In this document: positions 1 to 7,721 of the stretch, one piece after another
How positions within the stretch are numbered: position 1 is the first letter of the stretch
How the letters are laid out: each line of letters starts with the position of its first letter
Source of the DNA: a virus
Length of the DNA: 20,264 nt
Direction: 5' to 3' (one strand)
Virus record (IMG/VR): IMGVR_UViG_3300021519_000097
Coordinates: 1-20,264 of that record
Translations under genes and position numbers: made by a program
Notes under the pieces: generated by a model
What the model was told of the DNA's origin: nothing
What the model saw: only the letters and a program-made list of their open reading frames with translations
The model's database searches: none

Positions 1-2145
1 ACTATAGCCAGACTCCCCACTATAGCCACTATAGCCAGAGATACCAGAGCTACCAGTAAATCCAGAGATACCACTAAATCCGCTATAACCAGAGTAACCA
101 GAGGTGCCGATTGTTCCTGCCCCTCCACTGTAGCCAGATACACCACTAAACCCGCTGTAACCAGAAATTCCAGAGCCACTATAGCCAGAGATGCCAGAAC
201 CACTATATCCAGATTCACCACTATATCCAGAGATACCAGAACCACTGTAGCCAGACACGCCACTGTAGCCAGATTCTCCACTATATCCAGAAATACCGCT
301 GTAGCCAGATAAGCCTAATCCACTGTAACCAGAGTAACCAGAAAATCCGCTTACCCCGTTAGTAACCGCAAGGATAACATTTAAATTATTAGCAAAGCCC
401 GTTGTTCCTGTGCCATTCGAATTAACCAAAGTTACTGGGTAATTCCAATAACTATTAGCTGCTCCTGGATTTGTGTTAGTAGGTGTCCCGTTTACTTCCC
501 ATGTTTGGAAGTTAGCGCTACTAGTGCTGTCTTGAATTGTAAAATTTTCGGTTTGTGTAATTAAAGCTAAGAAAATATCAATGTCAATATTTGCGGTTGT
601 TAAATGAGAAACTGAAATTTGCGTTGCACTAATTTGTGTAGCGTTATTCCATAAAATTAAACCATCGCCTGGGTAACCAGAAAATGCTGTTGTATTAGTT
701 TGATATGGAAATGATGTTGAAGAAGTTCCTGGTGTTCCGCTAAATCCACTGTAACCAGACTCGCCACTGTAACCAGACTCTCCACTGTATCCACTATAAC
801 CAGACTCACCACTGTAACCAGAAATGCCTAGTCCACTATAACCAGACTCTCCACTGTAACCAGAATAGCCACTGTCACCACTGAACCCAGAAATTCCAGA
901 GCCACTGTAGCCAGAATAGCCACTGTCACCACTGAACCCAGAAATTCCAGAGCCACTGTAGCCAGAATAGCCACTGTCACCACTGAACCCACTGTAGCCA
1001 GAATATCCAGAAATTCCAGAACCACTGTACCCAGAAATTCCGCTGAATCCACTGTAGCCAGAATTACCCGAACCACTGTAGCCAGAAATACCAGAGTCAC
1101 CACTGTATCCAGATTCGCCACTGTAACCAGATTCGCCAGAAAAACCACTGTAGCCAGAATATCCAGATACGCCAGAACCACTGTAGCCAGATTCACCAGA
1201 AAAACCACTGTAACCAGAGACACCTAATCCACTGTAACCAGACGTACCAGAGCCACTGTAGCCAGATACACCACTATGACCACTGTAGCCAGATTCACCA
1301 GAAAAACCACTGTAACCGCTGTAACCAGAGATGCCAGAGCCACTGTATCCAGATATACCAGAAAAACCACTATACCCAGATGCACCAGAGCCACTGTAGC
1401 CAGACACGCCACTGTAGCCAGAATAACCAGAGTTACCTAATCCACTATAACCAGAATCGCCGCTAAACCCGCTGTAGCCAGAATAACCAGACACACCAGA
1501 ACCACTGTAACCAGATTCACCAGAAAAACCAGAAAGACCAGACACACCGCTGTAACCAGACGCGCCAGAAGTGCCACTGTAGCCAGAGATACCGGAGCCA
1601 CTATAACCAGATGCCCCTGAGAAGCCACTATAGCCACTGTAGCCACTTATCCCTGATCCAGAATACCCAGATATGCCAGAGAAGCCTGAAAGCCCAGAAG
1701 CCCCGCTAAACCCCGATATACCACTAGCGCCTGTTGCACCACTAAATCCGCTGGTGCCTGTTGCCCCACTAAATCCACTGTAACCAGATTCTCCACTATA
1801 GCCAGACGCGCCCGTGTTACCACTGTAGCCAGATGCACCTGTTGCACCACTGTAACCAGACGCACCCGTGCTACCACTGTAGCCAGAGAACCCAGACATT
1901 CCGGAGTACCCAGACCAACCAGAGATTGGACCAACCGTAGACGTTGTTCCGTCGCTGTAATAGAATGTTAAATCGCCGTTTGCTGGGTTGTAAGTGACAT
2001 TCGTAATAAACTTGCCAGGTGCAACAGCATTAGCAATCAGCGCGATTGCCACTTGTTTTGTTACGCCTTGTTGCACTAATACAGTTACCTCATTACCCGT
2101 AACGGTATTGGCAACTGGTAATTGGGTTATCGACTGATCGGCCAT
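1..2145 (-). CDS. Collagen-like virion fibre protein, 3' end beyond the window
   Basis: The frame is open from the ATG at 2145 to the left edge, giving 715 codons with the C-terminus missing. Residues 1 to about 73 form a non-repetitive N-terminal part, probably the attachment domain. From about residue 74 the chain is a Gly-X-Ser collagen-like repeat, dominated by GYSG, GFSG and GxSG units. A non-collagen island at about residues 471-600 (345-735) contains GDGLILWNNATQIS and IDIDIFLALI; similar inserts occur in other phage collagen-like proteins as I recall them. Two-residue interruptions (SGSGISG, SGLGVSG) recur. Such proteins are usually tail or head fibres that form triple helices; that role is inferred. 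The gene follows the TIG-domain gene by 3 bases with no clear Shine-Dalgarno, so translation is probably coupled. Other minus-frame ORFs here are artefacts of the repeat. Confidence 0.88.
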   Translation of the reverse strand, partial: MADQSITQLPVANTVTGNEVTVLVQQGVTKQVAIALIANAVAPGKFITNVTYNPANGDLTFYYSDGTTSTVGPISGWSGYSGMSGFSGYSGSTGASGYSGATGASGYSGNTGASGYSGESGYSGFSGATGTSGFSGATGASGISGFSGASGLSGFSGISGYSGSGISGYSGYSGFSGASGYSGSGISGYSGTSGASGYSGVSGLSGFSGESGYSGSGVSGYSGYSGFSGDSGYSGLGNSGYSGYSGVSGYSGSGASGYSGFSGISGYSGSGISGYSGYSGFSGESGYSGHSGVSGYSGSGTSGYSGLGVSGYSGFSGESGYSGSGVSGYSGYSGFSGESGYSGESGYSGDSGISGYSGSGNSGYSGFSGISGYSGSGISGYSGYSGFSGDSGYSGYSGSGISGFSGDSGYSGYSGSGISGFSGDSGYSGYSGESGYSGLGISGYSGESGYSGYSGESGYSGESGYSGFSGTPGTSSTSFPYQTNTTAFSGYPGDGLILWNNATQISATQISVSHLTTANIDIDIFLALITQTENFTIQDSTSSANFQTWEVNGTPTNTNPGAANSYWNYPVTLVNSNGTGTTGFANNLNVILAVTNGVSGFSGYSGYSGLGLSGYSGISGYSGESGYSGVSGYSGSGISGYSGESGYSGSGISGYSGSGISGYSGFSGVSGYSGGAGTIGTSGYSGYSGFSGISGFTGSSGISGYSGYSGESGYS
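861..991. repeat. 51-bp tandem repeat inside the collagen-like gene
   Basis: A 51-base unit begins at 861, 912 and 963. The first two copies are complete and the third breaks off after about 29 bases. Each unit encodes 17 residues and contains one two-residue interruption of the Gly-X-Ser triplet pattern, so the duplication keeps the frame but shifts the triplet register. It looks like recent expansion by slippage or unequal recombination. Confidence 0.85.
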
Positions 2146-2148
2146 GTT

Positions 2149-2772
2149 CTATGTATATGTGTAGCCACCATGCTTGGTGGCAGTTCCAAACGGAGATAAT
2201 GCACTAACGTCAACAATACCAGTTACTATATACGCCGGAGTTGTTGCAATTATCTGAGTGGAGTTAACTAACGAAAATGTTGCTGATACACCACCAAATG
2301 TAATTGAGGTCACACCAGTAAAGTTTGCTCCCATAAGTGTAACCAAAGTTCCACCCGCTTGTGGACCAGACGCTGGAGTTACTGTATAAATATACGGGAA
2401 TAAAACTTGGGTGTTTGGTGGTGTGTTGCTTAATGTATTAAGGTCACCTTGTGTATTGCCACTAAATGGTGATACACCTTGAATAAAAATAGAGTTTTGA
2501 TTTGTAAAACCATTCTCTGTCATAATTTGATTGCCACCAATGGGTCCAGTGGCAACAGAAACGTCTGGGCGTGGAAATCTTAGTGCAATGTTTTCTGTTT
2601 GAATTGCTGGCAAACGCCATGGGTCAAAGACATCTAGGTCGTCCTTACACACCCGCATCCCAGGAAAATTTGGGTCGGGCATAAGGTCAACGTAGGCAAA
2701 CTTTCTGTTGCAACGGTCACAGACCGCCACGGACAAGACAGAATTACCTCGAGTATCAAGGTAAACTGACAT
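2149..2772 (-). CDS. Virion appendage protein: zinc-ribbon-like N-terminus plus IPT/TIG domain
   Basis: A 207-residue protein. Near the N-terminus a CDRC motif (Cys18, Cys21) is followed by RVCKDD (Cys42). Many phage virion proteins carry CxxC...CxxC here, so the fourth Cys appears replaced by Asp. The segment after it (DPWRLPAIQTENIALRFPRPD) is typical of that phage family as I recall it. Residues from about 127 to the end form an IPT/TIG immunoglobulin-like domain: PYIYTVTPASGPQAGG, then GANFTGVTSITFGG, then a TP and a final G-YTYT strand. TIG domains are common in phage tail and head appendages and bind cell-surface polymers or other virion proteins. It lies 3 bases before the collagen-like gene, which suggests a joint role in a fibre. 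The precise role is inferred. Confidence 0.8.
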   Translation of the reverse strand: MSVYLDTRGNSVLSVAVCDRCNRKFAYVDLMPDPNFPGMRVCKDDLDVFDPWRLPAIQTENIALRFPRPDVSVATGPIGGNQIMTENGFTNQNSIFIQGVSPFSGNTQGDLNTLSNTPPNTQVLFPYIYTVTPASGPQAGGTLVTLMGANFTGVTSITFGGVSATFSLVNSTQIIATTPAYIVTGIVDVSALSPFGTATKHGGYTYT

Positions 2773-2775
2773 TGT

Positions 2776-3060
2776 TTATCCCCAGAATATTGTTATTGCG
2801 GCAGAAGCTGGTAATGAAACGTAACATCCCGTAGAAAAACGAATACCAGTTCCTGGAATTAATGTTGCAATAATTGCAGTGTTGGTTGTTATATCTAATT
2901 CAATTAACGGTGTACCAGTTGCAGATGTATTGTCGTAAAACAATATTGAACCCGCAGTACCGCCAGGTTTTACTTGGTATCCTCCAATACGACCAGATCC
3001 AGTAAAGGCTTGCCCGGTTGCATTTAAATGCGACGCGGCTACATCATTTAATGTTGTCAT
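2776..3060 (-). CDS. Small putative virion protein of the appendage operon
   Basis: A 94-residue protein rich in Thr, Gly, Ala and Ile, with alternating polar and hydrophobic residues suggesting beta structure. Residues FTGSGRIGGYQVKPGG and GSILFYDNTSATGTPL recall small phage proteins encoded near capsid and fibre genes, but I cannot name a family. The start is supported by AGGAG (minus strand) about 6 bases upstream. It ends 3 bases before the TIG-domain gene, so the two are almost certainly cotranscribed. There is no signal peptide or membrane segment. Head decoration or a tail accessory role is inferred from position only. Confidence 0.75.
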   Translation of the reverse strand: MTTLNDVAASHLNATGQAFTGSGRIGGYQVKPGGTAGSILFYDNTSATGTPLIELDITTNTAIIATLIPGTGIRFSTGCYVSLPASAAITIFWG

Positions 3061-3083
3061 TATTTCTCCTAAAGGTTAAAAGT

Positions 3084-3100
3084 GGCGGGACTAGCCCGCC
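3084..3100 (-). terminator. GC-rich hairpin, possible weak or partial terminator
   Basis: A perfect 6-bp stem, GGCGGG/CCCGCC, with a 5-base loop lies between two minus-strand virion genes. Read leftward it is followed by ACTTTTAACC, a short T-run only, so termination would be partial. It could reduce expression of the fibre genes relative to the gene at 3108-3671, or act as an mRNA 3'-end stabiliser. Confidence 0.5.
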
Positions 3101-3107
3101 GTCTTAA

Positions 3108-3671
3108 TTAGTTATTTGTATAACCAGAACCAATTGGAGTAATAGAACCGTCGTAGTTACGTGCTGTGTAATCAACAGAGAATGTGCCGGCTAATGTGCC
3201 AGTGATAACTGTGATTGCAGTTGCGGTAAATGTGATAGTTGCATCAAGAGTACCGATGTTATTCCAAATTGCTGCGTTAGCTGCAGTAGCAGGAGCAGTC
3301 AATGTAAATACACCACCAGTTGTATCTGGAGTAAAAGTTCCAAGGGTAGTAGTTGTTATAACACCTGTTGTAGGATCAGTAATAGCAATAGCTACAGTAA
3401 TCACACCACCAGTTAAAGTGGCAGGAGCTGAAGTTTCATAAAATCTGATTCCTTCAATGATAGCACCGGCTGGTAATACAAATGGAACTGCTGTTGTTGA
3501 TCCAACATCAAATGTAGGAATTGCGCCAGCTAAGCGAGTTGCTGTAATTGGAGCAAAATATTGTTGTTGTGAGATACGTGATGCGCCTGTGTTGTCCGGA
3601 GCAATTGTACCGTCGTTAGTTGGGTTGTTACGCTTAAATACGCGAATTGGGCCTGTAAAGGTTGATGACAT
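3108..3671 (-). CDS. Putative virion protein, Thr/Ala-rich beta-structured
   Basis: A 187-residue protein without recognised catalytic motifs. The N-terminus (MSSTFTGPIRVFKRN) is followed by a long stretch rich in Thr, Ala, Ile and Val with alternating hydrophobicity, typical of beta-sandwich decoration or fibre-base proteins. It is the first gene of the transcription unit that starts at the promoter element near 3760, directly after the strong terminator behind the major capsid gene, with a leader of roughly 85 bases. A Shine-Dalgarno AAGGA lies about 8 bases before the ATG. A head decoration or head-tail accessory protein is plausible by position; no family is recognised. Confidence 0.78.
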   Translation of the reverse strand: MSSTFTGPIRVFKRNNPTNDGTIAPDNTGASRISQQQYFAPITATRLAGAIPTFDVGSTTAVPFVLPAGAIIEGIRFYETSAPATLTGGVITVAIAITDPTTGVITTTTLGTFTPDTTGGVFTLTAPATAANAAIWNNIGTLDATITFTATAITVITGTLAGTFSVDYTARNYDGSITPIGSGYTNN

Positions 3672-3759
3672 GTTTAATTCCTTATCTTAGTGGGTATCCC
3701 AAGCTGTCTCTAAGTCGTCCATCCGGGAAGTTCGGCGGTCAGAATGGGATGATTCTTCC

Positions 3760-3798
3760 TATATTTACTAATACGCTAAACAGGGCAAAGCCGCCCCC
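3760..3798 (-). promoter_or_regulatory. Late promoter element, copy 1
   Basis: On the minus strand GGGGGCGGCTT (3788-3798), an 11-base spacer and GCGTATTAGTAAATATA (3760-3776) match the other copies of this element. GGGCGG and TATTAG are 17 bases apart, like a -35/-10 pair, although GGGCGG is not the usual -35. The following bases are GGAAGA, also compatible with a single-subunit RNA polymerase start. It lies between the capsid terminator and the gene at 3108-3671. Confidence 0.65.
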
Positions 3799-3811
3799 GA
3801 AATGCAAAAAA

Positions 3812-3828
3812 GCCACCTTGTGGGTGGC
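3812..3828 (-). terminator. Rho-independent terminator behind the major capsid gene
   Basis: GCCACC and GGTGGC form a 6-bp stem with a 5-base loop. Read leftward it is followed by six T residues. On the plus strand four T residues follow, so it could also stop antisense transcription. It sits 26 bases past the capsid stop codon and just ahead of the next late promoter element, separating capsid from appendage transcription. Confidence 0.85.
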
Positions 3829-3853
3829 TTTTCTGTTATTACGAAGGTTTGGA

Positions 3854-4771
3854 TTACAAACCTGCTGTTCCGTAAATGTTACGTGCGTCATGCCAACCAG
3901 TCGCATAGCGCTCAGTTGCTTTATAACGCATAGAATCAGTCTCGAAGTCACCTTCCATGGATTTCTCCATTGGACGACGCATAACGAGCATGAGACCATT
4001 TTCTGCATCAGTCTGTACCCACCAAGCCTTGGAAGAGCTCAAACGGGTTACAACGTGTGTACCCTTTGGAAGCATACCAGTAGACTTAATTGGGTTCAGA
4101 TCGTTGTCAGCAGTACCAGAACGGAGAACTGACTTCAGAATTACTTCTGATTGGAACTCAAGTGCTGGTGGAACTACTAACTGCTCAGCGCGCAAACGAA
4201 TACGCTTACCATTGTTGTCAATAGCTGAACGGATCTGGATGAGCATTTGCTCTACAGAAGTTTGTGATAAAGAAGCAGCAGTGCTCAATTGGTTGCTGTA
4301 TGTTTGACCATTAGCAATTGGGTGAGCAGTGTTGACCAATGTAACGCCGTCGCCGCCAACATAGCCAGCCGTGAACGCGAAGTTCAACAAGTTAGCGCAG
4401 AGGGTTTCCTTAGTTTCAATCATAGACTGAGCTAAGTGTTTAGCGAAAGTGCTACCGATACGGATGTGATCACCGTCTTCCATCAATACTTTGGTCAAAG
4501 CATACGCTAAGCCATAGATTTGATAGATAAAACGTGTGATGTACAATGTACCACCTTGGTCATAGCTGACAGGAGTTCCGTCAGGCATCGCAGGTGCAGC
4601 ATTCATACCGAAGAGCATTACTTCTTCGTGATAGTTACGTGGAATACCTTGGATCTGTTCTACGAATCCCTTCCACTCATCGGCGCGTTGTTCATATACA
4701 CCGTCAAAGACTTCGTTGATAATCGGTTCGACTACCGCACGAAAGTCGGTACTACGCATTGGAGTTGCCAT
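3854..4771 (-). CDS. Major capsid protein, HK97 fold
   Basis: A 305-residue protein. The N-terminal RSTDFRAVVEPIINEVFDGVY and the central LVNTAHPIANGQTYSNQ with a following region LVVPPALEF resemble Mu gpT-like and related HK97-fold major head proteins; the N-AHP-xx-G-xxxN pattern is characteristic. The C-terminal half has the expected P-domain-like segment ending in ATGWHDARNIYGTAG. The length is normal for the family. AAAGGAAA upstream of the ATG is a good ribosome-binding site. It follows the scaffold and the putative decoration gene and is closed by a strong terminator, the usual arrangement for the most abundant virion protein. Capsid assembly is probably helped by the scaffold and by the GroES-like protein encoded upstream. 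The assignment to MCP is strong; the exact subfamily is less sure. Confidence 0.9.
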   Translation of the reverse strand: MATPMRSTDFRAVVEPIINEVFDGVYEQRADEWKGFVEQIQGIPRNYHEEVMLFGMNAAPAMPDGTPVSYDQGGTLYITRFIYQIYGLAYALTKVLMEDGDHIRIGSTFAKHLAQSMIETKETLCANLLNFAFTAGYVGGDGVTLVNTAHPIANGQTYSNQLSTAASLSQTSVEQMLIQIRSAIDNNGKRIRLRAEQLVVPPALEFQSEVILKSVLRSGTADNDLNPIKSTGMLPKGTHVVTRLSSSKAWWVQTDAENGLMLVMRRPMEKSMEGDFETDSMRYKATERYATGWHDARNIYGTAGL

Positions 4772-4789
4772 TGCTATTTCCTTTCGTTA

Positions 4790-5455
4790 TTAGACCGAAG
4801 TCTTTGGAGCTGCAAACGTGTTATTTGCAATCTGTACTTGAACAATCGTGTAAGCATCGCCCCAGGCATTTAACTGACCTGCTGGGTAAGATACTGCACG
4901 GCCTAAACCAACTACACGAACTTGTCCTTGTACGCCTGTGCCAACTGGAGTGGCAGCTAATGCTGTTGTAGAGAAACCAGCACCACCAACACCGATAGTA
5001 TAACCATCAGCAGTTGTGTAGCCAGTTGCACCAGAGAAGTTGTATTGTTGTCCAATAGAAGCCGATGTTGCGGAACCATTGACTTGAGCTTCGTATACTA
5101 ATTGTGGGTCTTGGAAAATCCAGAACACGATATCTGTAGCTGCATCTAAAGAAACTTTAGAAATTGATTTACCTAATGTACGACGACCTTCAGCGGTTGT
5201 ATATTCTACACCGTCAAATACGCCATATACAGGGCTAGTTGCTGCTGAAGTAGCAGCGATTGCTAATTGACCTGAAGCATTAACGCCAACTGGTTGATAC
5301 TGGAAAAAAGACTGTCCAGAACTCAACACATAAGGCGCACTATAACCCGAAGTACCTGTGACAAAGCTGTTTGTTCCTACAAACGGAACAGCGCGGTCAA
5401 GACCATTAGGGTGATATGCTGGCTTCATGCCAAAGGGTTTAAATGTTGTTGACAT
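4790..5455 (-). CDS. Putative capsid decoration or minor head protein
   Basis: A 221-residue protein beginning MSTTFKPFGMKPAYHPNG, a start seen in phage structural proteins encoded next to the major capsid protein as I recall them. The rest is rich in Gly, Ala, Ser, Thr and Val with aromatic residues spaced as in beta structure (YGVFDGVEYT, FWIFQDPQLVYEAQ). No signal peptide or membrane helix is present. A ribosome-binding site AAAGGAAA precedes the ATG. It is located between the 185-residue gene and the MCP in an unbroken run with 15-30 base gaps, so it belongs to the capsid module. Decoration protein is the best guess; a head-completion role is also possible. Confidence 0.72.
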   Translation of the reverse strand: MSTTFKPFGMKPAYHPNGLDRAVPFVGTNSFVTGTSGYSAPYVLSSGQSFFQYQPVGVNASGQLAIAATSAATSPVYGVFDGVEYTTAEGRRTLGKSISKVSLDAATDIVFWIFQDPQLVYEAQVNGSATSASIGQQYNFSGATGYTTADGYTIGVGGAGFSTTALAATPVGTGVQGQVRVVGLGRAVSYPAGQLNAWGDAYTIVQVQIANNTFAAPKTSV

Positions 5456-5485
5456 TTGTGTATTTCCTTTGTTTTTTGAAGAATG

Positions 5486-6043
5486 TTAAGAGAAACGAAT
5501 GTTTTTATTATTCGCCTTAGCGGTTTCCTTTTCCATTTCCAATAGACCACCTTCCAAGACTGAACGTCCGCCCTTATTGCCCTGAGCCGTATCACGCACG
5601 TTAGCGGTGATATTTTTCTGGTGCTCGAGAGGATCCTCGAGATGGAGCATGCGCATCACTTCTTGGTAGACATCTTCTGGTAACTTGAAGAGAACCATTT
5701 CGTTACAACTAACACAGCCTTCAAACTTGCCTGAATTCATTTTGCCCAGTCCTTCAAAGCCTATACCTAATTCTGAGGCTTTAACTGGCTCATAACCCAA
5801 TGCCATACGTTTGTCGATACTGTCGTAAGTATTGGTTGTTGATAACCAACACAAGTGGAATCCAGGAATAACCCCGTTTTCCAATTCGGGCAACGCACTG
5901 TTTGCCCACTTGTCTCTAAACGCATCAAGGCGTTCACGACGTGCTAAATTTGATTCACCGACCACTGCTCTTTCGGCTACTACTTCTTGCGCTTTATCCG
6001 CTAAGCGGTCTTCTAAGTCGCGTTTAATTCTGTTATTTGCCAT
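5486..6043 (-). CDS. Conserved virion-cluster protein, function unknown
   Basis: A 185-residue soluble protein. It starts with a charged helical segment (residues 1-50, many Arg, Glu, Asp). A central part follows, PGFHLCWLSTTNTYDSID then RMALGYEPVK, which resembles small phage proteins encoded between scaffold and capsid genes. CVSC (a CxxC pair, about residues 110-113) could bind metal but no partner pair is visible. The C-terminus is charged and probably helical. It is encoded 5 bases after the scaffold gene and is certainly cotranscribed with it. It could be an assembly factor or an inner capsid component; I do not recognise a named family. Confidence 0.75.
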   Translation of the reverse strand: MANNRIKRDLEDRLADKAQEVVAERAVVGESNLARRERLDAFRDKWANSALPELENGVIPGFHLCWLSTTNTYDSIDKRMALGYEPVKASELGIGFEGLGKMNSGKFEGCVSCNEMVLFKLPEDVYQEVMRMLHLEDPLEHQKNITANVRDTAQGNKGGRSVLEGGLLEMEKETAKANNKNIRFS

Positions 6044-6048
6044 TTTGA

Positions 6049-7041
6049 TTAACCTTTATTTTGACGATCATACAGCGCGTACGCGCGGATCATTTTATTT
6101 CGTTTAGAAACATCATCCCAAGAGCCGGCGTCTTTAATTGCCTGTACGCGATCGCGTGATAGCGTAATTGTTCCTGGTTTATTACCACTGGAATTTTCGG
6201 TTCTGCTAGAGGCTGATGGGCCCGCTGAACGCTTATTACTTCCACCTTTACTTGAGTACCGGTGTGGTAAGCGGTTTGATAAACGACTGTCTAACTCATC
6301 CCAATACTCAGGATCGCTAGGATCCCAACCATCGGCTGCGAGTTCTTGGTCAACTACTTTGGCGATTCTACTATCTGTGTCTCGAGCTTGCGGGTCGTAC
6401 CAAGAGTTCTTTTTTAACCATTTTGTAGCGTTTTCTTGTACTTCTGTAGACGCTGGGTTAGGAACGTTTTGCTTGGGGGCCCTAGCTGTTTCGAGTTGTT
6501 GTTTCTTGTACTGTTGAACTTGTTGCAAACGCCCTTTAGCGTCTGTTAGCTCTTCCAAGTACTCCATTTGAGCTGCAATGTTGCCTTCTTGCGCGGCTTG
6601 CATCATTTTCATTTTTGCGTACTCAACACGGGTGGCTTCATCTTCCACTGCCTTGTCAATTTGTGCAAACTGAAACGATGCCGCCGTATTTTCTACAGCC
6701 GCTAAACGCCTAGCAAGTTCTTCATTTCTGCGCTCAAGTGCGCTAATCTTGTTTTTAGATGTAATTTCGCGTTGCTTACTTAATTCTTTTTTAAGTCTAC
6801 GCTCTTCACGTCTGGCTTCACGAATGGCTTCACGATCGTCTTCTGTTTCACCTTCTTCCGCTGCTTCATTATCTGCATCGGCGTGAACATCATCTTCATC
6901 GCGGTCTTCGTCGGAACTTTCTACTTTTCCGCCTTCTTTTTTATCTTCTTCGTCGTCAAAACCTTCTGGTTCTTCGATCCTGGCTAAGACTGAGCCATCT
7001 TCACGTTCCTTAATTGGAACATCTTTTTCATTTTCTGCCAT
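6049..7041 (-). CDS. Capsid scaffolding protein
   Basis: A 330-residue protein. Residues 1 to about 70 are extremely acidic (runs of D and E). From about 70 to 190 comes a long helical, heptad-like region rich in Arg, Lys, Glu, Gln and Ala (REARREERRLKKELSKQR, LERRNEELARRLAAVEN), a clear coiled coil. A flexible Ser/Pro/Gly-rich linker and a basic C-terminus follow, ending in ALYDRQNKG. Acidic N-terminus, coiled-coil middle and basic capsid-binding C-terminus, next to the MCP, is the standard plan of phage scaffolds, which are expelled or degraded during maturation. No protease is evident in the adjacent genes. The Shine-Dalgarno is a weak GAAAAG. The function is inferred from composition and position. 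Confidence 0.82.
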   Translation of the reverse strand: MAENEKDVPIKEREDGSVLARIEEPEGFDDEEDKKEGGKVESSDEDRDEDDVHADADNEAAEEGETEDDREAIREARREERRLKKELSKQREITSKNKISALERRNEELARRLAAVENTAASFQFAQIDKAVEDEATRVEYAKMKMMQAAQEGNIAAQMEYLEELTDAKGRLQQVQQYKKQQLETARAPKQNVPNPASTEVQENATKWLKKNSWYDPQARDTDSRIAKVVDQELAADGWDPSDPEYWDELDSRLSNRLPHRYSSKGGSNKRSAGPSASSRTENSSGNKPGTITLSRDRVQAIKDAGSWDDVSKRNKMIRAYALYDRQNKG

Positions 7042-7062
7042 TTTTTTTCTTTTCTACAAAAG

Positions 7063-7506
7063 TTAATCTACAAACGCTTTCATTTTCTGCGCGTACTCAA
7101 AATTCTTGATGCGAGAAATGATTTCACGAGCTTGCAACGTGATAAACACCACTGGGGCGCCATCGTCACCTGCGTTTACTACAAATCGGTCACCGCCGTA
7201 CTTAATTGTACGTACCAAATCACCTTCTTTACACCAGGGGCCTTCTGGCCACGGCGTTAAATCATCCGGTGACTTGTATGCTAGTGGGCCAACTTGGCGT
7301 ACCTTAGCTACAGTCTCGTTAAACTTTAACGTCTGGGTGGTTTCATCAACAAAAATGATTCCGCCTTTACTTGCTGTCTTAGGGCGTCTTAGTTGAACTA
7401 AAACTCTATCGCCAGCTACCTCGACTCCATGGTCAATCTCGGGAAAACACTCTAGTTCCGATCTTGTGTCTGGTTCGTCTTTACTATTTAAATCAAATGC
7501 TGCCAT
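7063..7506 (-). CDS. GroES/Cpn10-like co-chaperonin
   Basis: A 147-residue protein. From about residue 31, GDRVLVQLRRPKTASKGGII aligns with the Cpn10 start and mobile loop: the K-x-x-K/S-x-GGI pattern places hydrophobic residues of GGIIF where GroES uses IVL to bind GroEL. It is followed by TVAKVRQVGPLAYK (the G-x-V-x-x-VG-P strand), then GDLVRTIKYGGDRF, equivalent to the VGD-V-F--YGG part of GroES. It is longer than GroES (97 residues) through an acidic N-terminal 30 residues, an insertion around 78-92 and a C-terminal helix. Phage T4 gp31 and other phage co-chaperonins pair with host GroEL to fold the capsid protein; the location between portal and scaffold supports that here. GGAG precedes the ATG. 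Confidence 0.87.
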   Translation of the reverse strand: MAAFDLNSKDEPDTRSELECFPEIDHGVEVAGDRVLVQLRRPKTASKGGIIFVDETTQTLKFNETVAKVRQVGPLAYKSPDDLTPWPEGPWCKEGDLVRTIKYGGDRFVVNAGDDGAPVVFITLQAREIISRIKNFEYAQKMKAFVD

Positions 7507-7526
7507 ACGGCTGCTCTCCTTGACCT

Positions 7527-7721
7527 CTACAGGTCTTCTTCATCACTTTCCGTTAAAATTTCATCAATAATGTCAAGAGTTAGTTGCAAACCCTCAATCT
7601 TACCAACGTATTGCTTGTAATCATCAAAAGATATGATGTTGGTTCCCGCAGTAACGGTGTCTGCTTGAACCTTTAACTCAGCGCGTACGCGACCGATAAT
7701 TTCGCTAATAAAGTCTTTCAT
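7527..7721 (-). CDS. Small acidic helical protein, function unknown
   Basis: A 64-residue protein, predicted mostly helical (KDFISEIIGRVRAELKVQ and YVGKIEGLQLTLDIIDEIL), ending in the acidic ESDEEDL. It is the first gene after the second late promoter element, whose last base is the A of this gene's ATG. If transcription starts there, the message would be leaderless, because no Shine-Dalgarno is visible. It precedes the co-chaperonin gene by 20 bases. Similar small genes sit between portal and capsid modules in many phages but no function is recognised. Confidence 0.68.
   Translation of the reverse strand: MKDFISEIIGRVRAELKVQADTVTAGTNIISFDDYKQYVGKIEGLQLTLDIIDEILTESDEEDL

Noticed and set aside
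692-709. GTATTAGTTTGATATGG on the plus strand, similar to the late promoter element
   Set aside because: It is one base short of the consensus spacing, lies inside the collagen-like gene and points against it, with no rightward gene behind it. Chance similarity.
828-1934. Minus-strand ORFs of Val/Leu/Thr-rich proteins
   Set aside because: They are out-of-frame readings of the Gly-X-Ser repeat; the frame from 2145 is open through all of them and has the coherent product.
3184-3690. Plus-strand ORFs opposite the gene at 3108-3671
   Set aside because: Shadow frames: low-complexity Val/Ala/Ile products, no ribosome-binding site, in the opposite direction to the transcription unit.
3767-3775. 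TAATACG on the plus strand at the four ACTAATACG sites, as in the T7 promoter
   Set aside because: The following bases do not match the T7 promoter and transcription would run antisense to the genes. The minus-strand reading, in front of genes and with a conserved upstream box, explains the sites better.
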